A stretch of 64,000 nucleotides of DNA, taken from assembly GCA_028826165.1 (NCBI GenBank), contig JAPDFW010000073.1, forward strand, positions 319,850 to 383,849, given 5' to 3'. This document shows, one piece after another, positions 52,874 through 63,721 of the stretch. The stretch is from Anaeramoeba ignava. Taxonomy: Eukaryota > Metamonada > Anaeramoebidae. The position numbers were made by a program, and so were the translations under genes. Positions within the stretch are counted from its first letter, which is position 1. The number at the start of each line of letters is the position of its first letter. The notes under the pieces were generated by a model, which had not been told where the DNA came from, made no database searches, and saw only the letters and a program-made list of their open reading frames with translations.

Positions 52874-55800
52874 ATGGATATTGAAGAAGTAAATTTAGCT
52901 ATTGTTACTTCATTAAAACTTTCTAGTAGAGGAAATGCTATTATTGCAGAACTTTTCAGACTTTCTGATAATATTCCTGAAATTTATAAAAATGAACCTG
53001 AAAAAATTCATGAATTTATTTTAATGGATTTTCAATATTTAACTCAATCAGGTTTTGTTGAAAATCAAATTTCTGAAAATCCTGTAAATTTATAATTAAA
53101 TTAATAATTAAATTTATAATTAAATTTATAATTAAATTTATAATTAAATTTATAATTAAATTTATAATTAAATTTATAATTAAATTTATAATTAAATTTA
53201 TAATTAAATTTATAATTAAATTTATAATTAAATTTATAATTAAATTTATAATTAAATTTATAATTAAATTTATAATTAAATTTATAATTAAATTTATAAT
53301 TAAATTTATAATTAAATTTATAATTAAATTTATAATTAAATTTATAATTAAATTTATAATTATATTTATAATTAAATTTATAATTAAATTTATAATTAAA
53401 TTTATAATTAAATTTATAATTAAATTTATAATTAAATTTATAATTAAATTTATAATTAAATTTATAATTAAATTTATAATTAAATTTATAATTAAATTTA
53501 TAATTAAATTTATAATTAAATTTATAATTAAATTTATAATTATATTTATAATTATATTTAAAATTAAATTTATAATTAAATTTATAATTAAATTTATATT
53601 TATATTTATAATTAAATTTATAATTAAATTTATAATTATATTTATAATTATATTTATAATTAAATTTATAATTATATTTATAATTAAATTTATAATTAAA
53701 TTTATAATTAAAAATTTATAATTAAATTTATTTAATTAAATTTATAATTAAATTTATAATTAAATTTATAATTATATTTATAATTAAATTTATAATTAAA
53801 TTTATAATTAAATTTATAATTAAATTTATAATTAAATTTATAATTAAATTTATAATTAAATTTATAATTAAATTTATAATTATATTTATAATTAAATTTA
53901 TAATTAAATTTATAATTAAATTTATAATTAAATTTATAATTAAATTTATAATTAAATTTATAATTAAATTTATAATTAAATTTATAATTAAATTTATAAT
54001 TAAATTTATAATTAAATTTATAATTAAATTTATAATTAAATTCATAATTAAATTTATTTTTATTATTTTCTTTTTATTAGACTTTATCAGAAATGGATGA
54101 ACAATTTCAAGAAAATTATTTCCAAATTATTGAAAGATTTTATTGGTTATTTGAAAGCATTTACATTTATTTTAAAGATCTTTTAAAATTTTTTCAAGAT
54201 TTAAAAAATGGAATTTTTATTCAATTTAATTTAGAAGTAAAAGAAAAAATAATTTACAAAATAATTTACAAAATAATTTATAATTTAAAAAATAATTTTA
54301 AAAGACTTTTTTAATGGATGCAGATGGTAAACAATTAATGTGTGAAATTATATATTTATTTGGTGTAATGCTTCTTTTTATGGATCAAAAAATACCAGGA
54401 CCAATTAGAGAAAGACTTTTAGTTGCTTATTTTAGATATCAAGTATATAAATAAAATTTATAAAATTGATTTAAAATTTATTTATAATATTGATTTAAAA
54501 TTTAATATTGATTTTTTTAATATTTATTTTTAAAAAGGGTCAAAATCATATCGAAACCTTTGATAAAATTTGTGAAATTTGGAGAAATACAGGATATATC
54601 CATAAAGAAAAAAAACCACCTAATTATCCAGAAATATTCTTTGAAAGAGCACCACTTCCAAAAGAAGTCATCTCAATTGTTATAAACAAATTACAAAGTG
54701 ATGATATTTATTCACAATTCAAAACATATCCTCACACAGAACATCAAACAACAGCTTATGCAAATCAAGCAAGCATGATTTATATCATTTTATTTTTTTC
54801 ACCTGAAATACTTCAATCAAATAGTTCAGTTATGAGAGCAATTGTTGATAAATTTTTCAATGATAATTATGTTATATCAATTTATATCGGAGAAATTGTT
54901 GATTTAAGTATTGAATGGGATAGTTATAAAGCTGCCAAAAGAGCATTGAAAAATGTTTTAAAACCAACAAAAATAAGGAAAATTGTTTCTTCCAAAAAAC
55001 AAGAACTTGTTGATTTAAAAAAGGATTTGGAAAAATATCTTACTGAAGGATTTATGACTGAAAATTATGTTGTTGATCATGTTCAAGAATTAATTGATTG
55101 CTCAAGACGTTGCAATGTTGCATTGCGTTGGGTTCTTTTGCATTCTTCAACACAAAACAAAAAGGTTTCCAATTTAATTACATTCGATAGAATTCAAGTG
55201 TTGAATTTCTTATTAGATATTGCTCAATTCGAATTTTTACTCAAAGAACATTTGAAAAGATTATTGAAATCAAAAGACGAGCAATGGGAAAATTACAAAA
55301 GAGAAGCAAGTCAAAGTTTAAAGGAACTTTCAGAATATTTTTCTGGTGAACGTTCTCTTGCAAGAGTTGAAAAGGATGAGAATATTCAAAATTGGTTTGT
55401 TAATTTATCAAAAGATGTTCAAGAATTGGAAACAAAAAATGCAGGAAGAAAAATACAAAGTTTAATTGAAGGAATTGAAACAATCAAAGGATATCATCAA
55501 ATTGATGGAAGTTTGCAAATCAAGCAATTTCTTGATTTTGTAAAGAGTTTACTTCATCAAATGATCAAGATTATCAACATAAAAGATGAAACTCTTGCAA
55601 CTTTATCAATTGTTTCAGATGTTAGTTATGGATGGGAAATTCTTGAAAAATACATTGATTTAATGCAAGAATGCATAACAAGAGATCCTGATTCAGTTAT
55701 TAAATTAAGAAGTACATTTCTAAAACTATCTTCAATTCTCGATCTTCCTTTATCAAGAATCAATCAATCAAAATCAACAGATTTTGTTTCTGTTTCTCAA

Positions 55801-57443
55801 TATTATTCTTCAGAACTTGTTGGTTATGTTCAAAAAGTACTTGAAATTGTTCCCAAAACTGTATTTTCAAAACTCAAGGAGATTATCAATCTCCAAATCA
55901 ATAATATCAAAGAAATTCCTCCACAAATCCAAAGAGATCAACTTAAGGATTTTGTTCAACTTGAAGCAAGAAATCATTTATCTTCCAAAACAAATGAAGT
56001 TTCCCGATTTACAAAAGGAATTTTGGCAATGAAAAAAACTCTTGTTGGAGTTATTCAAGTTGATCCTAAAGAACTTCTTGAATTGGGAATTCGAAGAGAA
56101 TTAGTTAAGCAAATTGCAGAAATTCTTCACAGCACAATTTTCTTTTTGAAATCTGGAAAAGGAAATGTTTTCGAACAAAAATTACAAGATTTATCAATTA
56201 AACTTGATGGATTTAGAAGATCTTTTGAATACATTTCTGATTATCTTAATATTTATGGATTGCAAATTTGGCTTGAAGAATTTTCACGAATTGTAAATTA
56301 TAATGTTGAACAAGAATGCAATTCGTTTTTGAAGAAAAAAGTATATGATGAACAATCAATGTTCCAATCAAAATCAGTTCCAATCCCAAAATTCAAAAAA
56401 GTGGATAGCGCATCAATTAATTTTATGGGAAGATTAGCAAGAGAATTAATTCGCAAAACTGATCCAAGTCAAACAACTTATATTCATTTAATGTCAGGTT
56501 GGTTTGATCAAGTAAAAAGGAGATGAAATTGTTGGAGTTAAAACATTTTCTTTTACTTTCAGATTCAATTGGAGTTGCAGGTCTTTATGGATTGGATAAA
56601 TTATATGCGTTTATGATTGTTAGAAAAATGCAAATATTTTTAACAGAATATAAAACTGCAATTACTAAAAATACTAAATTCCAAACAATTTATGAAGAAA
56701 TTGAAACAAGACTCAATGAAAAAACATTTGAAGATGAAAATAAAAGCAAAATTTATGCAGAATATTGCCAAAAAACAGCAACAATAAGTGATAGTTTCCT
56801 TTATATTGTTATGCAAATTGGACAATTACAAATTTTAAGAAGACAAATATCAAACGAATTGAATTTCATTTGCAAATTGGATTCAAATATTCTTTTTTCA
56901 GCACTTGAATCAATGAATGAAGCATTTATATCAGATATTCAAGCTCATTATCAAAAACCCGAAATAAAACCATATGTTAATGATTCACTTCTATCAGAAT
57001 TAACAATGTATCTTGATACTTGTGGAATGAATGATCCACTTATGAAAATTTATGTAACAACAGAACCTATTCAAGAACTCCCATTAGTTATTTTATTTCT
57101 TGTCATTTCTAACTTAAATCAATTGAGTTATAATCCAAGATTATGTACTCTTGTTGGCACAAAGAAAAGTAAATTGGATGGTGTTCCTTTTGTTGTTGGA
57201 ATTTTTACTCTTTTAAAACAATTCCATTCTTCTCATTTGGAAAGATTTTTGGATTATTTAGGTCAATATATTAGAGTTGATGCTTATCAAAAATATCAAA
57301 AAGAAGTTAAAATTGATGATTTATCTCAAAATTCTCTTAATTTACTTGTCTTTTTAGAACAATTTTCAGTTTTTGGAGATATTCCTCAAAAAGTTCTTCA
57401 AAATTTTATTCCAGGATATATTATCGATTATTTAAAAGTTTAA
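52874..57443 (+). CDS. WASHC5: WASH complex subunit 5 (strumpellin)
   Basis: Core subunit of the WASH complex, which drives Arp2/3 actin branching on endosomes. Exons are 52874-53083, 54081-54236, 54305-54442 and 54538-57443. Similarity to human strumpellin is continuous: [110 protein letters not shown] and [11 protein letters not shown] near the C-terminus. The frame breaks twice within 56514-56565 (after GWFDQVK and before [15 protein letters not shown]). Reading across restores the human spacing, so single-base errors in A5 and T4 runs are likely. The human protein is slightly longer (1,159 versus ~1,130). Confidence 0.93.
53084..54080 (+). repeat. Strumpellin intron 1, (TTTATAATTAAA)n
   Basis: 997-bp GT-AG intron consisting of ~80 copies of a 12-bp unit, many perfect. 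LIINLIIN frames here are artefacts. Same unit and sense orientation as an AP5Z1 intron. Confidence 0.92.
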
Positions 57444-57508
57444 GAAATCAATTTAAAATAATTTTTCTTTAATAAAAATTCAATTTAAAATATTTTTCTT
57501 TTCTTTTT

Positions 57509-59614
57509 TCATTTGAAATAACATTCAAGTTCTTCAGTTCTCCATTCACCTTTACCTCCAGCTAAATAATTTTCACATTCATTTGAACCATAATGAATTC
57601 CTTTAGGTAATTTATAATATTCTCCAAAATCATTTGAAAATCCATTTTTTAAATCAGAAGGAAGTCCAAATCCTCCTCCAAAAAATGGTCCATAATTTTT
57701 ATCATAATAAATTGAACGTTCTTTTTCTGATTTTTTAATTGGAAATTTTTGTGGTTCATTTCCTTTTGGATTTTTAAGACTAAATAAAAAAGCTTCTGAA
57801 TCAGAAATCCATTTATATTCCTTATTTGGTATCCATCCTTTTTTTGTAAATCCTCCAAAAATACAATTATTAGTTGTTTTAATAATAACTAATGTTTCTC
57901 CTTTATTATCACATTTTTTATGAAAAATTTTGGAAGAAAATCCATCTTTTGTTGCTGAAAATCTTAATTTCATTGAATTGAAAAATTTATCATCTTTAAT
58001 CCATTCTTTTATTTTCTTAATTTTTTCATTTTCATTTATTATTTTAGATTCTTTGAAATTTTGATTTTGATTTTGATTTTGATTTTGAATTTGAATTTGA
58101 TTTTGATTTTGATTTTCATTTTGAATTTGAATTTGATTTTGAATTTGATTTTGAATTTGATTTTGATTTTCATTTTGATTTTCATTTTGATTTTGATTTT
58201 GAATTTGATTTTGAAATTAGATTTTGATTTTGAATTTGATTTTGAATTTGATTTTGAATTTGATTTTGATTTTGATTTTGATTTTGATTTTGATTTTGAT
58301 TTTGATTTTGATTTTCATTTTGAATTTGAATTTAATTTTGATTTTGATTTTGATTTTGATTTTGATTTTGATTTTGATTTTGATTTTGAATTTGATTTTG
58401 ATTTTGATTTTGATTTTGATTTTGATTTTGAATTTGATTTTGATTTTGATTTTCATTTTCATTTTGATTTTGATTTTGATTTTGAATTTGATTTTCATTT
58501 TGAATTTGATTTTGATTTTGATTTTGATTTTGATTTTTGATTTTGATTTTTGATTTTGATTTTGATTTTTGATTTTGATTTTGAATTGATTTTGATTTTG
58601 ATTTTGATTTTCATTTGAATTAAATTTTGATTTTGATTTTGATTTTGATTTTGATTAGATTTTGATTTTTGATTTTAAATTTGATTCACCAGATTTTGAT
58701 TTTCATTTTGATTTTGATTTTGATTTTGATTTTGAATTTGATTTTTTATTTTCCAGTTCTAAATTCACATGTTCTCTTATTTTGTTTCTTTTGATAAAAT
58801 ATTTTGATAAATTTTCAAAATGATTAATTTGTTGAAAAAATTTTTCAGAAATTAAAAAAGATTTAATTTGAGAAAAATTTTTTTGGAATTTTTGATTTAT
58901 TCTTTTTTTTTCTATTTCTAATTTTTTTTGATTAGGATTTTTTAATAATTTTTGAAATTCCATTTTGATCCAATTTTCAATCATTTCAAGAAATTCAATT
59001 TCAAAAAAATCTTTTCTTAAAATTTTATCTTGAATAATTAAATTAATTTGATCTTGATTTAATTTTAAAAATTCTCCCTTTTGATTAAAAATTGAGAAAT
59101 TAGAATGAATAAAATTTAAACATTCATTTTTAATTTTAATATTTTTTAAAGAATGAATTTCTTTAAAAAGATTAAAAACATTTGAATAATTTAAATTTTG
59201 GATAATTTGTTCTTCTAAAATTTTGGAAAGAGAATTTAATTCAAATTTGTTTGAAGCTTTTAAAAGTGGAATTAAATTTTGATTTGGGAGAAAATTAACT
59301 TTAGATGTATAAATAAAATCGAGAATAAAATCAATTGTTTCTTTATCAATATCATTTAAAAGAATTTCATTAATATTATCATTTTCAAAAAGAATTCCTT
59401 TAAAAAAAGAACTTCTACAAATTAAAATACATTTATGAACTTTAATTTTTTTTTGGATATTGTTTTCATAAATTAAAATTGTAAAATCTTGAAAAGAATT
59501 TGAAGAAAGAAGATTTTTAAGATCTTGTAATAATAAATTGTTATTATTATTATTGTTGTTGTTATTATTATTATTGTTGTTATTATTGTTGTTGTTATTA
59601 TTATTTGGATTCAT
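57509..59614 (-). CDS. BTB-BACK-(low complexity)-TLDc protein 2
   Basis: Start at 59614 (Met-Asn-Pro then an Asn run of >20). BTB at ~residues 35-110 (FQDFTILIYENN, IKVHKCILICRSSFFKGI) and a BACK-like region. At 58070-58735 lies a simple-sequence tract of TTTTGA hexamers; its frame starts as Ser-Lys and ends as Gln-Asn, so at least one frameshift occurs inside. The TLDc domain (58030-57509) has RFSATKDGFSS, GETLVIIKTTNNCIFGGFT, NYGPFFGGGFG and ends TEELECYFK. It is a paralogue of the gene at 10667-12397 with the same domain order, the coiled coil being replaced by the Gln-Asn tract. It ends 65 bp from the convergent strumpellin stop. Confidence 0.82.
58060..58735 (-). repeat. (CAAAAT)n-type coding microsatellite in TLDc gene 2
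   Basis: In sense: CAAAAT, TCAAAA and GAAAAT hexamers for ~670 bp with single-base irregularities near 58216, 58540-58585 and 58650-58680. The three frames read QN, KI and SK. The dominant coding frame next to TLDc is QN. Confidence 0.85.
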
Positions 59615-60009
59615 TTCTAATTTTTAATTTTTAATTTGATTAAAAGTTTTAAAATGGAAAAAAAAGGAAAAAAATAAGGAAAAAAAAATGAAAAAGAAAA
59701 AAAGGAAAAAAAATTTATTTATTCCCAAAAATAAGACAATTTTTATTTTTAAAAACAGGAAAAAAAAGAATTTAAAATAAGAATTATTTTTTAAAAACAG
59801 GAAAAAAAAGTGGAAAAAAAAGTGGAAAAAAAGTGGAAAAAAAAGTGGAAAAATGGAATAAATTCAATTTTTATTTTTATTTTTATTTTTATTTTTAATT
59901 TTTATTTTTTATTTTTTATTTTTTATTTTTAATTTTTTATTTTTATTTTTCATTTTTTTCATTTTTTTCATTTTTTTTCTTTGCTATTAAAATTATTTCA
60001 AAATAAAAA
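59615..60009. promoter_or_regulatory. Divergent promoter region, TLDc gene 2 / VPS9 gene
   Basis: 395 bp with no open frame. Minus-sense T-run/CAT block at ~59681-59697. A series of AAAAAGTGG units at 59806-59850 and (TTTTTA)n at 59870-59945. Plus-sense TTTTTTCATTTTTTTCAT blocks at 59949-59980, 30-60 bp before the ATG at 60010. Confidence 0.5.
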
Positions 60010-62379
60010 ATGAAAAAATTCCAAAAAGAAATTCAAAATAATCTTTTAATTAATTCACTTAGACACAACAAAACATTTTCAGATTTATTAGAATTAATTG
60101 TTCAACAAAATGGGATTTTAGCAGTTCCACATAGTATGGCATTAGGAACAATGAGTTTTACAAGAGAATTTATAGAAACACACATTTTAATCACAAATGA
60201 AAATCATCCAAATAATTTTGTTACAATAAATGGAGCAATTGGATTATTTATAAAGCAAAACAATTATAAACATCTCAAAATAATAAAAAAACCACCAAAA
60301 TTAAAAGAGAAAATATTAATTCAAGCAGTTAAAAAGAAAAAATACACAATATTATTTGATGAGATTGGAAATATAAAGCCAATAAAAATGCTTAATATTC
60401 CTTATATTATTAATGAAGGTTGTATTTTTTTGAATGAACAAATACCTTCTTGTTCTATTATAATACTTTCTGAATCTATTAAGTTTCCAGGTTGTTCTTG
60501 GTCTAGATCAGAATTTTCAAACTCAGATTCAAGTGGAACTGAATATATTCCAAAAGAAATTTATCATAAACATAAATCAAGACATAAACTTAATAGAAAA
60601 TTGAAAATTTATTCTTCATCTCAAAAAAAACAAAGATATCAAAAAATCAAAAATATATTTATTAGTAATTATCAAGAATTAGAAAATTTTCTTGAAGATT
60701 TCCCAGATTCAGAATTATCAAGTGATTTATCTTTTGCAATTAATAATTATTTAGAGAAAGATGTTTCATTAGAAGAATCAGAATATTTAGTAAATGAAAT
60801 TATTGAACAAGTAGCTAGAAAATATTCTAATCATATTTTATTTCAAAAGAAAGAAAATATAAATTTAAGTTTCAATTTAGAAACAAAATTTGATTTAATT
60901 CAAAATCAAAATCAAAATCAAAATCAAAATCAAAATCAAAATCAAAATCAAATTCAAATTCAAAATCAAAATCAAAATCAAATTCAAAATCAAAATCAAA
61001 ATCAAAATCAAAATCAAAATAAAATTCAAAATCAAAATCAAAATCAAAATGAAAATCAAAATCAAAATCAAAATCAAAATCTAATTGAAAATCAAAATCA
61101 AAATCAAAATGAAAATCAAAATCAAAATCAAAATCAAAATCAAAATCAAAATCAAAATCAAAATCAAAATCAAAATCAAAATCAAAATCAAAATCAAAAT
61201 CAAAATCAAAATCAAAATCAAAATCAAAATCAAAATCAAAATCTAAATCAAAATCAAAATCAAAATCAAAATCAAAATCAAAATCAAAATCAAAATCAAA
61301 ATCAAAATCAAAATCAAAATCAAAATCAAAATCAAAATCAAAATCAAAATCAAAATCAAAATCAAAATCAAAATCAAAATGAAAATCAAAATCAAAATCA
61401 AAATCAAAATCAAAATCAAAATCAAAATCAAAATGAAAATCAAAATCAAAATCAAAATCAAAATCAAAATCAAAATCAAAATCAAATTCAAAATCAAATT
61501 GAAAATCAAAGTTCTAATACAAATTCAATTACACATTCATTTACAAATGAAGATTTATGTGATGATTTATATTATTTAGATGAAGATCCAAATGTAAATT
61601 TCGATAATAATTTCAATTTAATCACACCCCCAAAAAAAGAACAAAGCGAAATGGTTTATGATATTATTGAACAATACTTCATGTCAAGAGTTGGATCTTG
61701 TTTATTCAAATTAACTTGTGAAAAATTTTTATTACAAGATAAAAAATTCAATGAAAAATAAATCGATTATCATTTTTATTACCAAAACATTTTGGAATTA
61801 AAGAAGAATATCTTGATGAAAAAAAGTTGAAAAAATAGTTCAAGAAATAAAAAAAATCAACCAAAGTAAAACACCACAAGATAAACTAGAATGCATTATT
61901 GAATGTTGTCATCAAGCACAATCTATTTTGAATGATTATGATGAAGATACAGGAGTTGATGATTTACTTAAAATTGTAGCTTACAGTTTATTAATAACAA
62001 ATCCAAAAATATTCAAGCAAATATTTACTACATTTCCAAATTTAGAAATTCCAAAAATATTATTTGTTACTGAATCTGGTTATTTATTTACAACATTTGT
62101 TTCAAGTGCAAATTTTTGGAAGGAATTACTTGTAATCAATTAAATATTAATCAATCAGAATTTCAAGAAAAATGGTGGAAAGGACAAGACCATCAAAAAT
62201 ATATCAATTTATCAAAAAATAATCTTGATAAACATTTTGTTAATATTTTATTCATGAATTTAAAATCAGTTGAACAACTTTCTTTTGAAGAATCAAAAAA
62301 ATTATTTAAAGAATATCAAAAAAAAATTTTTGAATTTAATCAAATTAAAAAAGAAATAATTATGTTAAATTTGAAATGA
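60010..62379 (+). CDS. VPS9-domain protein with long Gln-Asn tract (three frameshifts)
   Basis: The C-terminal VPS9 domain (Rab5-family GEF) is recognised from KTPQDKLECIIECCHQAQSIL, TGVDDLLKIVAYSLLITNPK and ESGYLFTTFVSSANFW, the P-x-DKL / G-x-DDLLP-type / Y-x-x-S-x-x-AxxF pattern. It should activate Rab5-type GTPases on early endosomes. The N-terminal ~290 residues are unassigned (HNKTFSDLLELIVQQNGI...). Residues ~297-500 are an almost pure Gln-Asn repeat from CAAAAT hexamers. One-base shifts occur near 61754-61762, 61819-61825 and 62117-62124; coding resumes each time (LLPKHFGIKEEYLDEKK, VEKIVQEIKKINQ, GITCNQLNINQ). A C-terminal helical tail ends at the TGA at 62377. Probably one gene of ~790 codons. 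Confidence 0.8.
60897..61512 (+). repeat. (CAAAAT)n coding microsatellite, ~100 copies
   Basis: About 615 bp of CAAAAT with sparse GAAAAT, CAAATT, CTAAAT and AAAATT variants. The reading frame is held (Gln-Asn with occasional Glu, Ile, Leu), which implies selection on length or frame. Confidence 0.92.
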
Positions 62380-62560
62380 AATGAAATGAAAAAAATAATT
62401 ATTTTTTTGATTTAGATTTATTGAAAACAAAAAGTTGTTTTTTTTTATATTATAATATAAAAAAAATTTGTGAAAATGTCAAAAAAAAAAAAATGATTAA
62501 AAAAAAAAAAGAGAATGAAAAGAAAAATTTGATCAAAAAAAAAAAAAATTTTAATTTGTT

Positions 62561-62602
62561 TTTTTCATTTTTTTTTTAATTTTTTTTTCATTTTTTTTAA
62601 AT
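62561..62602 (+). promoter_or_regulatory. T-run/CAT/T-run blocks before the small Cys-rich gene
   Basis: TTTTTTTCATTTTTTTTTT and TTTTTTTTTCATTTTTTTT lie just before the ATG at 62607. Confidence 0.5.
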
Positions 62603-62606
62603 AAAA

Positions 62607-63091
62607 ATGAATAATCAAATAAATAAGAATAATTATTATTGTTGTTGTTGTGGTTTAGAAACTAATGAAAAATCTTCAAAATTAAAACCAGATTCATTAT
62701 TAATTCCTTTATCTGAAAAAAATCAAGATTCAAATATAATTTGTAATAAATGTTTTTCTTTAAATGAAATTAAAGTAATTTTATTATTTAAATAATTAAA
62801 AATAATCAAAAAAAATTTAAAAAAAAATATAATTTGTAAAGTTTTCTCAAATCTTTTTTTCTTTTTCTCTTTTTAAAAAAAAAAAAAAAGATTTTAGAAA
62901 ATATTTTAAAAAAATCAAAAAAAGAAAATAAAGATTTAAAAGATGAAAATATTGTTTTAGAAAATAAAAAAAAAGAAATGGTTATTATAAACAAAAATCA
63001 CAAGAAATATTTAAAAGAATTAGAAAAGAAAATTGAAAATTTATATAAAAAATTATCTGAATTAAAAGAAAATTTTGATGAAAAAAAATGA
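62607..63091 (+). CDS. Small Cys-rich/coiled-coil protein
   Basis: Not recognised. Exons are 62607-62774 and 62891-63091, joined in phase 0 (GTAATT donor, poly-A then AG acceptor); total ~122 residues. The N-terminus has a Cys cluster (YYCCCCG) and a later CNKC, which together could form one zinc-binding ribbon. The second exon is a Lys/Glu-rich coiled coil (ENILKKSKKENKDLKDENIV...KKIENLYKKLSELKENFD). An unspliced reading would stop at 62795 (KVILLFK), so the 117-bp poly-A/T intron is inferred. Promoter-type blocks upstream and a clean stop support a real gene. Confidence 0.55.
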
Positions 63092-63247
63092 GATGAAAAA
63101 AAAATTATTTTTCTTTTCTTTTCCTTTTTTTTTAAAAATAAAAAGAAGTAAAATAATTTCAAAAATAATTTCAAAAATAAAAATAAGAAAGAATTCATTT
63201 ATTTTTAAAACAAAATGAAATGAAAAAAAAGAAAATTTGAATTTAAA

Positions 63248-63721
63248 TTAATTTCCACCTCTTAATCTTAAAACCAAATGAATTGTTGATTCTTTTTGAA
63301 TTGAATAATCATTTAAAAGTTCTTGAATCTTCTAATTGTTTTCCTGCAAAATATTAATCTTTGTTGTTCAGATGAAATTCCTTCTTTTTCTTGAATTTTT
63401 GATTTAATATTTTCAATAGAATCATTTGAATCCAACATCAAGTGTAATTGTTCTTCCAGTTAATGTTTTAACAAATATTTGAAAATTTCCACCTCTTAAT
63501 CTTAAAACTAAATGAATTGTTGATTCTTTTTGAATTGAATAATCATTTAATGTTCTTGAATCTTCTAATTGTTTTCCTGCAAATATTAATCTTTGTTGTT
63601 CAGGTGAAATTCCTTCTTTTTCTTGAATTTTTGATTTAATATTTTCAATAGAATCATTTGGATCAACATCAAGAGTAATTGTTCTTCCAGTTAATGTTTT
63701 AACAAATATTTGAAAATTCAT
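63248..63721 (-). CDS. Divergent polyubiquitin, two units
   Basis: Unit 1 (63721-63485) is intact: after the start Met it reads [22 protein letters not shown] and ends LRLRGG. Unit 2 begins directly with Asn-Phe-QIF rather than Met-Gln-Ile, and ends LRLRGG-Asn-stop. In unit 1, lysines 6, 27, 29, 33, 48 and 63 are kept, Lys11 is Arg, and about a dozen other positions differ from the near-invariant ubiquitin. Leu8, Ile44 and Val70 of the binding patch are kept. Unit 2 has three +1 changes (about 63428-63434, 63348-63351 and 63313-63319) that together restore the frame. They may be sequencing errors. Conjugation tag precursor; DUB cleavage after Gly-Gly is expected. Confidence 0.88.

Noticed and set aside
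53728-54045. LIINLIIN open frame
   Set aside because: Product of the 12-bp intron satellite of strumpellin; the frame at 39185-39607 is the same artefact in AP5Z1.
56494-56562. A short intron (GTTGG...TTTCAG) explaining the strumpellin frame break
   Set aside because: It would remove the conserved WFD segment and the stretch that aligns with human strumpellin. Two single-base errors keep the expected spacing.
63248-63485. Programmed +1 frameshifting of the Euplotes type (AAA followed by a stop)
   Set aside because: The shifts lie at different, mostly homopolymeric contexts and are absent from the neighbouring identical unit; sequencing error is simpler.
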